From positions 1 to 41,628 of the IMG/VR virus record IMGVR_UViG_3300035698_022581: 41,628 nucleotides of DNA; one strand, given 5' to 3'. This DNA is from a virus. This document shows positions 33,860 to 41,577 of this stretch, in pieces. Every line of letters begins with the position of its first letter. The first letter of the stretch is position 1. The translations under genes were made by a program, and so were the position numbers. The notes under the pieces are model-generated. The model ran no database searches. It was not told where the DNA came from and saw only the letters and a list, made by a program, of their open reading frames with translations.

Positions 33860-35482
33860 TTAAATGGTCTTAATTAAATTCCATTCTTCGGAATCTTTCC
33901 CTTGTCTTAATGCTTTTACAAAATCAGGATCTTCCAAAAAATCATTCTCTTTTTTTGGCTTGTCCTTTTTGATCTCTTTCTTTTCGATCTTGATTGGCAT
34001 TAAGATAGAAGCTCCTATTGAAAAGAATGATAGAGCGAAAGCCAAATGATCTTCGCCTATCTTTTTATATCTCCTTTTAAAAGTACCTTTAACCTCAGTC
34101 TCTTCTGGGATTATATTACCCAGATGCTTTTTAAATGTATCCTGCATTGACGACTTTTTATTTATTTTTAAGATTCCTTTTTCTAAAGCTTCGAACATAT
34201 CATCTAATATCATAGTTCTATCAGCACTAACTATTCCATTCTTCCAATCTACTTCTATCGGTTTAGATCCCTTTAAATTTTTATCTCTTTCATTAGCTAG
34301 AAGAAATTTAGTTCTGCCATACTGCTTCTGAAATATTCTCCCAAGATGTTTATTTGGTAAAGCATCCATCACAATTAAATCTGGTTTTAAAGTAGCAATC
34401 ATATCATTAATATCTGCGGGCAATTCTGTCTCACCAACATAATCTATAATCCTAAATGATTTTCCAGCAAGGCCGCACGTAATGTAAAACTTATCTCCCT
34501 GATCAATTCCCATTATTCTTTTCCCTTCCTTTAAAAGAGAATCAGTTAAAAAGGTTTTAAACTTAGTCTTAATATTAATTCCACTTCCTTCATACGGTTC
34601 ACCTAAAACAAAACGATAAAAATTCTCTATCTTCTTATTTTTAAAATCATCCAGTATATCTTCAGCAGTAAACCAAGGAGCCATTAAACGATTGAAAGAA
34701 TAACCAACAACATCTCTATCTGGATATGTAGCTTTCCAAAAACCTTTTCTTCTATCATCATCAGATAGGGGACGATCACAACTCCTGCAAACAAATTCCT
34801 TTCTCACTTTATCAATTGAATCTGGCCATACTAATCTCTGAACATGACTACAAAATGGACAAGTAACATACCAATAATTCTGAGTAGAATTCTCAAACTC
34901 TTTTGCAATTCCGTAATTTGGAATAGTAGGATTTCCAACTTTCCAATTAATACGTAACGAATCAGAACCCTTCAATCTCTCAGTATACATTTCCTTAATA
35001 CTCTGTTCTTGATAATCCCATTCATCACCAATCCAGATATCAATCGAAACACTCAAAGCTCTTGACTTGGATCTCGATCCCCTAAAGTAAAAGAACGAAT
35101 CAGCTATCTTCTTTAACTGAATAGAATAAACCTTGTCTTCTTTTCTAACTCCCTCAGCATATCTGTTAAGAGCAGAACCTAGAACAATGGGATCAAATTT
35201 TGTTCTAACAAAATCCTTAACATCATCATCTGTTGGTAAAGTATAAAGGGTAGAAACTCGTCTCTTTAAAGTATCAGATAAATAAAGTATCTTAGAAAGT
35301 AATGCTAAAGAAACTCCTATCTGAGAACATTTCTTAACAACAATATCTTTATGAAAATCACTAAACAAAGCTTTCGTACAAGCATGCTCTATAAATTCAA
35401 ATGGATTTCCACTATCAGTTTCAACTCTTGTATCTTGTAACCATTTGAAAATCTCAGTATCTTTTTTCTTAATGGTTAACAT
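33860..35482 (-). CDS. terL: terminase large subunit, GpA-like
   Basis: 540 aa, ATP-driven DNA packaging motor and nuclease. The P-loop region is a divergent VVKKCSQIGVSLAL (residues 48-61), as in GpA-family terminases. Walker B is IDIWIGDEWDY with Asp153-Glu154. A zinc ribbon (Cys208/Cys211 and Cys232/Cys235) sits between the ATPase and nuclease domains, also characteristic of that family. The nuclease metal site is visible as GIDQGD (Asp327), VMDALPN (Asp373) and the late DHLAFALSF segment. It is 5 bases upstream of the portal fusion and overlaps the membrane-protein gene by 7. No small-subunit gene is identified, although the 97-aa gene is a positional candidate. Confidence 0.93.
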   Translation of the reverse strand: MLTIKKKDTEIFKWLQDTRVETDSGNPFEFIEHACTKALFSDFHKDIVVKKCSQIGVSLALLSKILYLSDTLKRRVSTLYTLPTDDDVKDFVRTKFDPIVLGSALNRYAEGVRKEDKVYSIQLKKIADSFFYFRGSRSKSRALSVSIDIWIGDEWDYQEQSIKEMYTERLKGSDSLRINWKVGNPTIPNYGIAKEFENSTQNYWYVTCPFCSHVQRLVWPDSIDKVRKEFVCRSCDRPLSDDDRRKGFWKATYPDRDVVGYSFNRLMAPWFTAEDILDDFKNKKIENFYRFVLGEPYEGSGINIKTKFKTFLTDSLLKEGKRIMGIDQGDKFYITCGLAGKSFRIIDYVGETELPADINDMIATLKPDLIVMDALPNKHLGRIFQKQYGRTKFLLANERDKNLKGSKPIEVDWKNGIVSADRTMILDDMFEALEKGILKINKKSSMQDTFKKHLGNIIPEETEVKGTFKRRYKKIGEDHLAFALSFFSIGASILMPIKIEKKEIKKDKPKKENDFLEDPDFVKALRQGKDSEEWNLIKTI

Positions 35483-35790
35483 TTGAAAAAGAACTTAAAT
35501 GAATGAAGTAAATCAAGACAGAATATAAACATAAAAGTAGTAGCTACAATCTTGAAAGACAACCCTATATTAAGACTCGCTGTAATACAACTTGTTACAA
35601 AAAGAAACAAACTCAGAAAGACAAATATGAGAAACATCATTTTGAATTTACTGAGCCCTTTAGCTTTGATTGGCTTAACAAATTTTTCCACTTCTTGACT
35701 AGACTCAGAAGCTAACGGGGGAATATTTACAACGCTATCTTCTATGGGCTCTTTATCTTTCTTTTTAAAATCTTTTTTTTCTGTAATCAT
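35476..35790 (-). CDS. small two-helix membrane protein, holin-like by shape
   Basis: 104 aa. The first 45 residues are charged and cytosolic in character (KKDFKKKDKEPIEDS...). Two hydrophobic helices follow, about residues 50-68 (MFLIFVFLSLFLFVTSCIT) and 77-95 (LSFKIVATTFMFIFCLDLL), and the protein ends in basic SFKFFFKC. Small proteins with two closely spaced helices include class II holins, but no lysis gene is next to it, so this is only a possibility. It is coupled to the 97-aa gene (ATGA overlap) and to TerL (7-base overlap), so it is expressed early in the head operon. Confidence 0.65.
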   Translation of the reverse strand: MITEKKDFKKKDKEPIEDSVVNIPPLASESSQEVEKFVKPIKAKGLSKFKMMFLIFVFLSLFLFVTSCITASLNIGLSFKIVATTFMFIFCLDLLHSFKFFFKC

Positions 35791-36080
35791 AATCTTTTAA
35801 TTTTAATGTCAATAATTTTATATAAATATTTATCATTAGTAGTATCAATAAGCCAAGATATCTTTTCCCCATCTCTGGCTTTCTTAGCATCCTTAGTATT
35901 CTTATATGGGTTCTGCTCTATCAGCATATAATCACCGAAAGAATAATAACGTAAGCTCTTTCCAGTTCCTCTTATCTTAAGTCTTTTTAAATTATACTTC
36001 TTGTCTAGATAAGATGACTTATTATTAAAGAGATTAGAATGAAATTTAAGTAAAGTTTTAATTAGTTTTGGAAAATCCAT
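35787..36080 (-). CDS. first gene of the head operon, 97 aa, unknown
   Basis: 97 aa from ATG 36080. The frame extends to ATG 36188 (133 aa), but that longer start reads through the terminator and promoter at 36102-36160 and overlaps the previous gene, so I choose 36080. The sequence is basic with several Tyr residues (KSLRYYSFGDYMLIEQNPYK, KDAKKARDGEKISWLIDTT) and has no cysteine. It looks like a small alpha/beta protein. As the gene before TerL it might be a small terminase subunit, but no helix-turn-helix is evident. The leader is only about 15 bases. Confidence 0.6.
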   Translation of the reverse strand: MDFPKLIKTLLKFHSNLFNNKSSYLDKKYNLKRLKIRGTGKSLRYYSFGDYMLIEQNPYKNTKDAKKARDGEKISWLIDTTNDKYLYKIIDIKIKRL

Positions 36081-36101
36081 AGTACGTAGGATATTAAATA
36101 T

Positions 36102-36130
36102 ATAATAAAGGAAGGAGAAAAAAAAGTCAA
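36102..36130 (-). promoter_or_regulatory. sigma70-type promoter of the head operon
   Basis: TTGACT (-35, 36125-36130), a spacer of exactly 17 bases, then TATTAT (-10, 36102-36107) on the minus strand. Transcription would begin near 36095, just ahead of ATG 36080. A 14-bp dyad GTCAAG-GT-CTTGAC (36126-36139) covers the -35 element and could be an operator, but it also partly coincides with the terminator stem. Confidence 0.8.
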
Positions 36131-36160
36131 GGTCTTGACACAACATTGCCAAGACCCGAC
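36126..36160 (-). terminator. intrinsic terminator of the MoxR/VWA operon
   Basis: Coding-strand GGTCTTG, a 12-base loop, then CAAGACC forms a 7-bp stem. GTC/GAC extends the stem across a small internal loop, and a run of eight T residues follows closely (36118-36125). It lies 12 bases past the stop of the 170-aa HExxH gene. The T-run doubles as part of the promoter spacer of the next operon. Confidence 0.85.
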
Positions 36161-36171
36161 TTCTTTTTTTA

Positions 36172-36684
36172 CTAAGCAGGCAATACAATTCCCTTAGCTT
36201 TTAAAAGAAAGCTAGTCATCTCTGAAACTAAGAATCTTACATAAACCTTCTCTTTTTTAAGTTGACATAACTGATAAAACAATTCTACATGTGTTAATCT
36301 TTTAATACAAATCTTTTTTCCATTCTCTTCTATATTCCAATTACAATCAGGATAAGTAGAAGTATATCTAGTAAGCTCAATCAAATTAAATTCATTAATT
36401 AGAATCCCATTAACCACGTAATCACAAGCATTCTGAAATAAATACTTATGTTTTTTAGTAACCTCTGCAAATGGATGAAGTAAAGCAAGATGCATTAATT
36501 CATGAGCAACAATAAGTTGAATCTCTTTTAAATCTCTTTTTGAATTGCGTTCACAATACAATACTAAATTTTGATCAATCTGCCACTTAGAACTTTCAGC
36601 ATATGTTAAAAGATTTTTCAGCTTATCAAAGTAGGAAGGTAATCCTAAAGCCTGCATTGATAATTTTCTTATTTCATTTTTCAT
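36172..36684 (-). CDS. stand-alone HExxH metallopeptidase-like protein
   Basis: 170 aa. HELMH at residues 61-65 (VAHELMHLALLHP), followed by NACDYVVNGILINEF (Asn85, Asp88), gives the same pattern as the N-terminal domain of the 409-aa VWA protein of this operon (MHEILHLVFLHP, NIAADLKINDILL). In the DUF2201-type family these residues bind zinc. The C-terminal half is a helical KLKKEKVYVRFLV... stretch without further motifs. It is the last gene before the terminator and overlaps the 331-aa gene by 4 bases. A peptidase or pseudopeptidase working with the MoxR/VWA pair is the likely role. Confidence 0.75.
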   Translation of the reverse strand: MKNEIRKLSMQALGLPSYFDKLKNLLTYAESSKWQIDQNLVLYCERNSKRDLKEIQLIVAHELMHLALLHPFAEVTKKHKYLFQNACDYVVNGILINEFNLIELTRYTSTYPDCNWNIEENGKKICIKRLTHVELFYQLCQLKKEKVYVRFLVSEMTSFLLKAKGIVLPA

Positions 36685-37676
36685 CCTACTAGTTTAGCTA
36701 AAGTTTTATAAGCACTAACCTTTACTTTAAACTTTTCGAAATCTGATTCTATTAAATCAAACTTAGATTTTTCCTTTACATAAAATTCATTCAAACTTTT
36801 TTTAATTTTATCCCATGCTTTTAAGAATCCATGATATCTTTCATAATAAAGTTTTACTCTGTTAAAGGCATAGATCTTTTCTTTGTTCCGAACTAGTAAA
36901 TTAAAATCAATATCTGTATCAGCATATACAGGCGTTCCTCTATAATTATAACTATGAGTAGCTTCTCCATTTAGAATTTTTTCAATGCTAGTTCCTAGAA
37001 AACCATAGAGATCACTATTCCATCTTGCTTCTTTAGATACAGAAAAACTTGTATCTAGACTAACATTATCTAGAATAGTATCTTCTTTTTTTACTCTTCC
37101 CATTGTAAATCGCAGAGCTCCAGATTCTTTTCCACAAGGAAATGCAAACTTCCATTCCATTCTATAATCATTCCAATAATGCTGAAGTAATTCCAAGAGA
37201 AAACTAAGATTTTCTTGATTAACATGTTTACTTGAATACATTGCTGGATCTAAATCAATTGTAATTCTTTCTGCTCTATCATGTCGACTTGGAAAAAGTT
37301 CAGCTTCTGTTCCATTTAATTTTATAGCTCTTAATAACAAATCAGATTGACTTAAACTAGTTGGACTTGATTGTCCTTTAATCCCAAGTCTCTTATGAAA
37401 AACTGGATTCTTTAAATCACGTCCAAGCCATCTTCCTTCTAAGCTATCTTTAATAATAATACAAGGAACTCTTGAAATATATGGAATAGACTTAACTAAA
37501 TAATTTAGATTCTGACTTTCCTTTTGAATTATCCGCTGAACCTTTCTCATAAGTTTAATTACTGGATGTTCAGAAACCATTTTAACTAACTTAACTCTTG
37601 AATTATAATCTGTATTTTGTAAATCAACAAGTTTCTTTAAAGACTTATCAGCAATTTTTACAATTTCTTTTTCCAT
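36681..37676 (-). CDS. 331-aa protein of unknown function in the MoxR/VWA operon
   Basis: 331 aa, no family recognised. Helical coiled-coil ends flank a middle part rich in beta strands and Arg (residues about 90-265: RDLKNPVFHKRLGIKG, RAERITIDLDPAMYSS, GALRFTMGRVKKEDT, DTDIDFNLLVRNKEKIY). The layout resembles that of the neighbouring 359-aa protein: a helix, a beta-rich centre with short polar loops, then a helix, though the sequences are not clearly alike. It is coupled to both neighbours. By context it may be a substrate, adaptor or shell subunit handled by the MoxR and VWA proteins. This is inference. Confidence 0.6.
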   Translation of the reverse strand: MEKEIVKIADKSLKKLVDLQNTDYNSRVKLVKMVSEHPVIKLMRKVQRIIQKESQNLNYLVKSIPYISRVPCIIIKDSLEGRWLGRDLKNPVFHKRLGIKGQSSPTSLSQSDLLLRAIKLNGTEAELFPSRHDRAERITIDLDPAMYSSKHVNQENLSFLLELLQHYWNDYRMEWKFAFPCGKESGALRFTMGRVKKEDTILDNVSLDTSFSVSKEARWNSDLYGFLGTSIEKILNGEATHSYNYRGTPVYADTDIDFNLLVRNKEKIYAFNRVKLYYERYHGFLKAWDKIKKSLNEFYVKEKSKFDLIESDFEKFKVKVSAYKTLAKLVG

Positions 37677-37680
37677 ACAC

Positions 37681-38760
37681 TTAAGTTTTAAGCAACTTAG
37701 ATAATGTTAACGACCTTTGTTGATAGCATTCTAACTTTTCAATATTCTTATCTAAAGATTTACATAGAATATCTATTCCTTTTAATGCTTTATGATTTCT
37801 TAGCTTCTCAAAATATTCAATTATTTTAGATACATCCTGAACTTTAACTAACTGATTATTCATCGTAATCTTAAATGATCGAATTTCTTTTTCAGAATAT
37901 TTTTCTATAACTTCTTTATAATTAAATGTTAAGAATTCTTCAATATTCTTTATTATCTTAACATAATCATATAAGTAAGCTCTATCATCACGAGATCTTC
38001 CTGTAAACAAAAGATTAAAGTCAAAAGATCTATAACCATTATTTCTCTCTACAAAACTTACATGCGAACCACGAATATTAAGTTCTACATTTTTCTCTAA
38101 TTCTATAGTTCTATTGTAAGCTGTAGTCGAAAAATTCAAACAACCAATCTTATTCCTAATACCTGACATAATCTCTAGCAATTCTATAAACAACTTCTTG
38201 TTTATATTTAAGTGATTATAGATTCTTGATAATTCTAAAGTCGATCCCACTATTTGGGGATTTTTATCTGTCTTAATGTACCAATCATCATCTTTCTTAT
38301 ACAAACTACTATTCGAATTACAACTAGTTAAGAATCTAAGAGGAAATTGATGTCCATAATAAAAGAAGTTCGCTCCCATCTTTTTATTATTGTAAGAAAG
38401 CCAAGGTCTAAAGGTAAGCTGATTAACACAATAAGGATTCTTGAGACCAAAAACAATTCTTTCTAACTTAGCACAAGCAAAGTAAAAAGCATATGATAAA
38501 TTTTCCTCAAACTTATTAGCCTTTTCACTAAGACTTAGCATAGGTAAAAACTGATTTAGATTTAATTCTTCCTCAAGCTTCATATGAATTCTTATTCTTT
38601 TCTTTAAAGTTTTAAATTCTAAAGCTTTCAAGACTCCTCCATATTTCCTTTCTATAATTTCCTGAGCTTTATACTTTAAGTTTTGAATCTTTCTCATTTC
38701 TATTTCATATCCATTAATCTTCTTAGTTAATTCAGAAATGAATTCTTTTAATTTACTCAT
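37681..38760 (-). CDS. 359-aa protein of unknown function in the MoxR/VWA operon
   Basis: 359 aa, not recognised. The first 60 residues and the last 80 are Lys/Glu/Leu helical and probably coiled coil. The centre has aromatic and Asn-rich beta segments (YAFYFACAKLERIVFGLKNP, MGANFFYYGHQFPLRFLTSC, RGSHVSFVERNNGYRSFDFN). There is no membrane helix or catalytic triad. Its start is in ATGA overlap with the 77-aa gene, and only 4 bases separate its stop from the next start. It may act with the 331-aa protein as a pair, and the conserved order implies that they work with the AAA+ and VWA proteins. Confidence 0.6.
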   Translation of the reverse strand: MSKLKEFISELTKKINGYEIEMRKIQNLKYKAQEIIERKYGGVLKALEFKTLKKRIRIHMKLEEELNLNQFLPMLSLSEKANKFEENLSYAFYFACAKLERIVFGLKNPYCVNQLTFRPWLSYNNKKMGANFFYYGHQFPLRFLTSCNSNSSLYKKDDDWYIKTDKNPQIVGSTLELSRIYNHLNINKKLFIELLEIMSGIRNKIGCLNFSTTAYNRTIELEKNVELNIRGSHVSFVERNNGYRSFDFNLLFTGRSRDDRAYLYDYVKIIKNIEEFLTFNYKEVIEKYSEKEIRSFKITMNNQLVKVQDVSKIIEYFEKLRNHKALKGIDILCKSLDKNIEKLECYQQRSLTLSKLLKT

Positions 38761-38990
38761 AATTTCTTTTTATCTTCTTTACTTAATTTTAGAAGACTAA
38801 GAAAAGCTCGACTCCACTCTCTTGCTTCTTCTAAAGTATCACTTCTGAAAGTCATTGTTCCTCTATCTAGACACCTTAATGATCTATAATCTGGACTATA
38901 CTCACCTTTTGTTTCTAACTTTTTATCAATAGAAAACTCCAGTTTAAAATCATAAACTTCTTTTTGAGTTTTAATTTTAGTATCTGCCAT
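38757..38990 (-). CDS. 77-aa protein of the MoxR/VWA operon
   Basis: 77 aa, highly charged with a helical C-terminus. It begins MADTKIKTQKEVYDFKLEFS, and residues 20-45 contain TKGEYSPDYRSLRCLDRGTM. No zinc site or membrane helix is present. It is too small for an enzyme and could be a regulatory subunit or assembly chaperone. The gene sits 4 bases after the VWA gene and overlaps the 359-aa gene (ATGA), so it is translated with both. Confidence 0.55.
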   Translation of the reverse strand: MADTKIKTQKEVYDFKLEFSIDKKLETKGEYSPDYRSLRCLDRGTMTFRSDTLEEAREWSRAFLSLLKLSKEDKKKL

Positions 38991-38994
38991 ATAT

Positions 38995-40224
38995 TTATTT
39001 CAAGCTTAATCGTTTTCCAAATGGCGGAACTATGTCAGAAGTAATTACCCATATAACTTCGAACGGCAAATTTTTTGTTGTAGGGAAATCTCCATAGCCA
39101 TCTGTGAAATATATAAGACAATCGACTGGTTGTCTTAGTTTTGTTTTAATCCATTTAAAGACTGGGCGAAAATCTGTTCCGCCGCCACCACTTAACTTAA
39201 TCTTTTTCAACTCTTCTTCTTCGTGGTCTTTAAGATTATAAACATTATGAATTTCTGAATCACAACCTAAAATTATCATTTCAACTGCACCTCTATAATC
39301 AACATAGATTCCATAGAGTTCGGAAATAATTTCCGAGTATTCTTTATCGGATATTGAACCAGAAGTATCGACTCCTACAACACATCTCAATCCAGAAACC
39401 TTAGTTGAAGCAGGAAAATACCAGGGAAGCCAGCGTTTACTTGGCCTACTCCAAGTTCTTTCTTTAATTAGACGAGCAAATCTTCCATGCAACCAGCTGT
39501 TCCAAGTAATCTTATGTGCTCTTAACTTGTTTAAAGCTCTATCAATTTCCCCTGGAAGTAATCCTTGCATCTTAACTGCATTAACTCTATCAGTCCAAGC
39601 ATCTTTAGCTGCTTGCATTTTCTCACTAGTTATTTCTTCTTTACTATTACCTATTTGTTTACTCTTTCCTTTTGATTTATTAGGATCACCTTTAGCCTGA
39701 CTCAAAATTAAATCAGCTCTAAACTTAATCTTTTCTTGAGGAATAGCTTTTCTTAGTTCATAGTAAATTTGTTCTGTTGTTTTCTGGTCTATACTTTTTA
39801 TTTCTATTGTCTTCTTATTTATTTTATATTGCCAACTATGCATATAATCTGGTCGACAAGGGCCATCAGGAAGATCAGCTCTATAATTTTGATCATTCAA
39901 AAGTATATCATTTATCTTTAAATCTGCTGCTATATTAAATAGATCACGATCAAAATCTCTATACCTAGACGGATGAAGAAATACCAAATGTAGTATCTCA
40001 TGCATCAGTACACCTTTTAATTGAGGAAAAGGCAAAGCATCAACCCATTTAGAATTGACAAATAATTCTCCTAATTGATTTACTCCCATAGTAGGACAAC
40101 GTTTATCATCCACAACTGGGACAAGATATGAAGCTAGCTGACCATAGAATGGTTGATCAACTAGCATTTGAATCTTTGCCTTTATAAATCTATCGCTATT
40201 CATCGTCTTCACTAAAGTAAACAC
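38995..40224 (-). CDS. HExxH metallopeptidase-like plus VWA protein (DUF2201-type)
   Basis: 409 aa, or 402 aa if translation starts at ATG 40203 (MNSDRFIKAKIQ), which overlaps the MoxR stop in ATGAATAG and is a plausible coupled start. Residues about 70-110 hold HEILH (75-79) followed by NIAADLKINDILL. Residues about 280-380 form a VWA domain with the metal-ion site DTSGS (286-290), Thr350-Asp351 in GGGGTDF and Asp375 in FTDGYGDF. A charged Lys/Ser-rich linker (residues 178-205) separates the halves. Known relatives occur beside MoxR ATPases and act as partners in metal-dependent protein maturation or remodelling. It sits between the ATPase and the two unknown coiled-coil genes. Confidence 0.9.
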   Translation of the reverse strand: MFTLVKTMNSDRFIKAKIQMLVDQPFYGQLASYLVPVVDDKRCPTMGVNQLGELFVNSKWVDALPFPQLKGVLMHEILHLVFLHPSRYRDFDRDLFNIAADLKINDILLNDQNYRADLPDGPCRPDYMHSWQYKINKKTIEIKSIDQKTTEQIYYELRKAIPQEKIKFRADLILSQAKGDPNKSKGKSKQIGNSKEEITSEKMQAAKDAWTDRVNAVKMQGLLPGEIDRALNKLRAHKITWNSWLHGRFARLIKERTWSRPSKRWLPWYFPASTKVSGLRCVVGVDTSGSISDKEYSEIISELYGIYVDYRGAVEMIILGCDSEIHNVYNLKDHEEEELKKIKLSGGGGTDFRPVFKWIKTKLRQPVDCLIYFTDGYGDFPTTKNLPFEVIWVITSDIVPPFGKRLSLK

Positions 40225-41314
40225 CTAAACTTTCTATTGAACTAGCAATACCTGGTCGCTCTAACAATTTAGGTAATCTTCTTTTACCTTTAGAATTTCC
40301 AACAAGCATCTTTAAAAATGCTGTTTGAAACTCTAAGTCTAGACAAGTTAAAACTCCTTCGACCTGTTCAGCTTTTAATTTATTATTGTTCCACCTATCT
40401 TGTAAGGTAGCAATAATAGCATAGAGTAATGATATCTTTTCAGGCTCTTCACATAACTTTTTGATGGAAGCTTTCGGTGTCTTTAAAATATCCTCTATGT
40501 TTAACTTAGATGCTAATGCTATAAATCCTATCAGTTTTGCTCCAGCTCCATTACCAACTGCTGAACAAACAAATGCTCTTAACTCAGGCGTTTTTATCTT
40601 TGGATTAGCATTCATAAACTCAGAAATAGATTCCCACATACACGGAAAAGGATTAGATTTTAACTCAAGCATCTTTTCATCATATGGACTTGGAAATAAT
40701 TCATTCGGATAATTAAGTAAGAAAGCAATAAGCATAGGATTTCCCCCAATCCTGGAGAAATAATCTGTTATCTCTTTTGCTTCTGGAACAATCTGTAAAT
40801 GATGAAACCTTCTAAGTAATGCTAGTCTTAACCTACCAACATTACTAAAATCAGTTTCCTCATTACTTGCAGCTATTCTCCAGAACTTTAATTTACCATT
40901 CTCATCTACGACAGGAGGCAAATTAGAATAGCGTCCTTTAAGTATATACATATACATACTCTTACGAACAATTTCATCGGCCAAATTCATTTCATCGAAG
41001 AAGATTATTCCCTGTCCTTCTCTTGGTAATTCTGCTCCAGGAATAAACACAGTTGTATTATCTTTAATCTCAGGCATTCCTCTTAAATCTGGGGCGTCAA
41101 ATTGTGATAAAGGAATAACTTTACAAGTAAAGATATCCTTTCCAAACTTATCTTCTGAATACTCAAGGTTTTGTCGTTTGGCTTCAGCTTGTGCGAACTG
41201 TCTAATGATTGAAGACTTAGCTGTACTAGGTTTTCCCCATAGATACAGTGGCTTATTCAACTTGAAATAATAAGGGAGCAACGTATTAAGTTGCTTTAAA
41301 TTAACTTGATACAT
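40196..41314 (-). CDS. MoxR-type AAA+ ATPase
   Basis: 372 aa. Walker A is GKPSTAKSS (residues 27-35), in which the usual second Gly (GxxxxGKS) is Ala; Lys33 and Ser34 remain. Walker B is GIIFFDEMN with Asp107-Glu108. MoxR-type features are present: FDAPDLRGMPEI (72-83), a sensor-like AASNEETDFSN near residue 160 and an arginine segment RLRLALLRRFHHLQI. The C-terminal third is helical. MoxR ATPases remodel or activate partner proteins, usually with a VWA protein from the next gene, exactly as here (28-base overlap). The P-loop change may lower but need not abolish ATP use. Confidence 0.9.
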   Translation of the reverse strand: MYQVNLKQLNTLLPYYFKLNKPLYLWGKPSTAKSSIIRQFAQAEAKRQNLEYSEDKFGKDIFTCKVIPLSQFDAPDLRGMPEIKDNTTVFIPGAELPREGQGIIFFDEMNLADEIVRKSMYMYILKGRYSNLPPVVDENGKLKFWRIAASNEETDFSNVGRLRLALLRRFHHLQIVPEAKEITDYFSRIGGNPMLIAFLLNYPNELFPSPYDEKMLELKSNPFPCMWESISEFMNANPKIKTPELRAFVCSAVGNGAGAKLIGFIALASKLNIEDILKTPKASIKKLCEEPEKISLLYAIIATLQDRWNNNKLKAEQVEGVLTCLDLEFQTAFLKMLVGNSKGKRRLPKLLERPGIASSIESLGVYFSEDDE

Positions 41315-41576
41315 ATTTAGTTTCGTTTAGCTTATTATATCTATATTCTAATTCTAAATCAAAACATTTAATGAAATACTTTTCTGCTTGACAAAAATGC
41401 AAATCATCAGTATGTCCTTTTACTAATCTTTTTATTACTATAATTCTTGTTAGAAATTTTATACATCGAATAATATAAGAAATCGACATGTCTCTTATAT
41501 AAAATCTATTTCCATTTTTATCCGACCACATTCTTACTGGATTGTAAATCATCTTACTTATTTTAGTTCTTTTCAT
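41301..41576 (-). CDS. 91-aa small phage protein
   Basis: 91 aa. Residues 14-43 (VRMWSDKNGNRFYIRDMSIS, then YIIRCIKFLTR) match a short phage-protein pattern, 'W-T-x-x-D/N-G-x-x-I-x-I-x-D-M-x-x-x-H-L/I-x-x-x-I-x-x-L', seen in many small phage proteins of unknown role. The rest is helical with a His-Tyr-rich end (FCQAEKYFIKCFDLELEY). It overlaps the MoxR gene by 14 bases and is expressed with it. The pattern is recalled from memory, and the function is not known. Confidence 0.6.
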   Translation of the reverse strand: MKRTKISKMIYNPVRMWSDKNGNRFYIRDMSISYIIRCIKFLTRIIVIKRLVKGHTDDLHFCQAEKYFIKCFDLELEYRYNKLNETKYVSS

Positions 41577-41577
41577 C

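Noticed and set aside
35476-35790. Firm holin call for the two-helix membrane protein
   Set aside because: Only topology supports it. No endolysin or spanin gene is adjacent, so I keep it as membrane protein.
36135-36163. TTGACA box on the plus strand
   Set aside because: No -10-like hexamer follows at 16-18 bases, and there is no plus-strand gene to serve. It is the other half of the dyad.
36081-36188. Longer start (ATG 36188) for the first gene of the head operon
   Set aside because: It would translate the terminator stem, T-run and promoter, and overlap the end of the HExxH gene. ATG 36080 is more credible.
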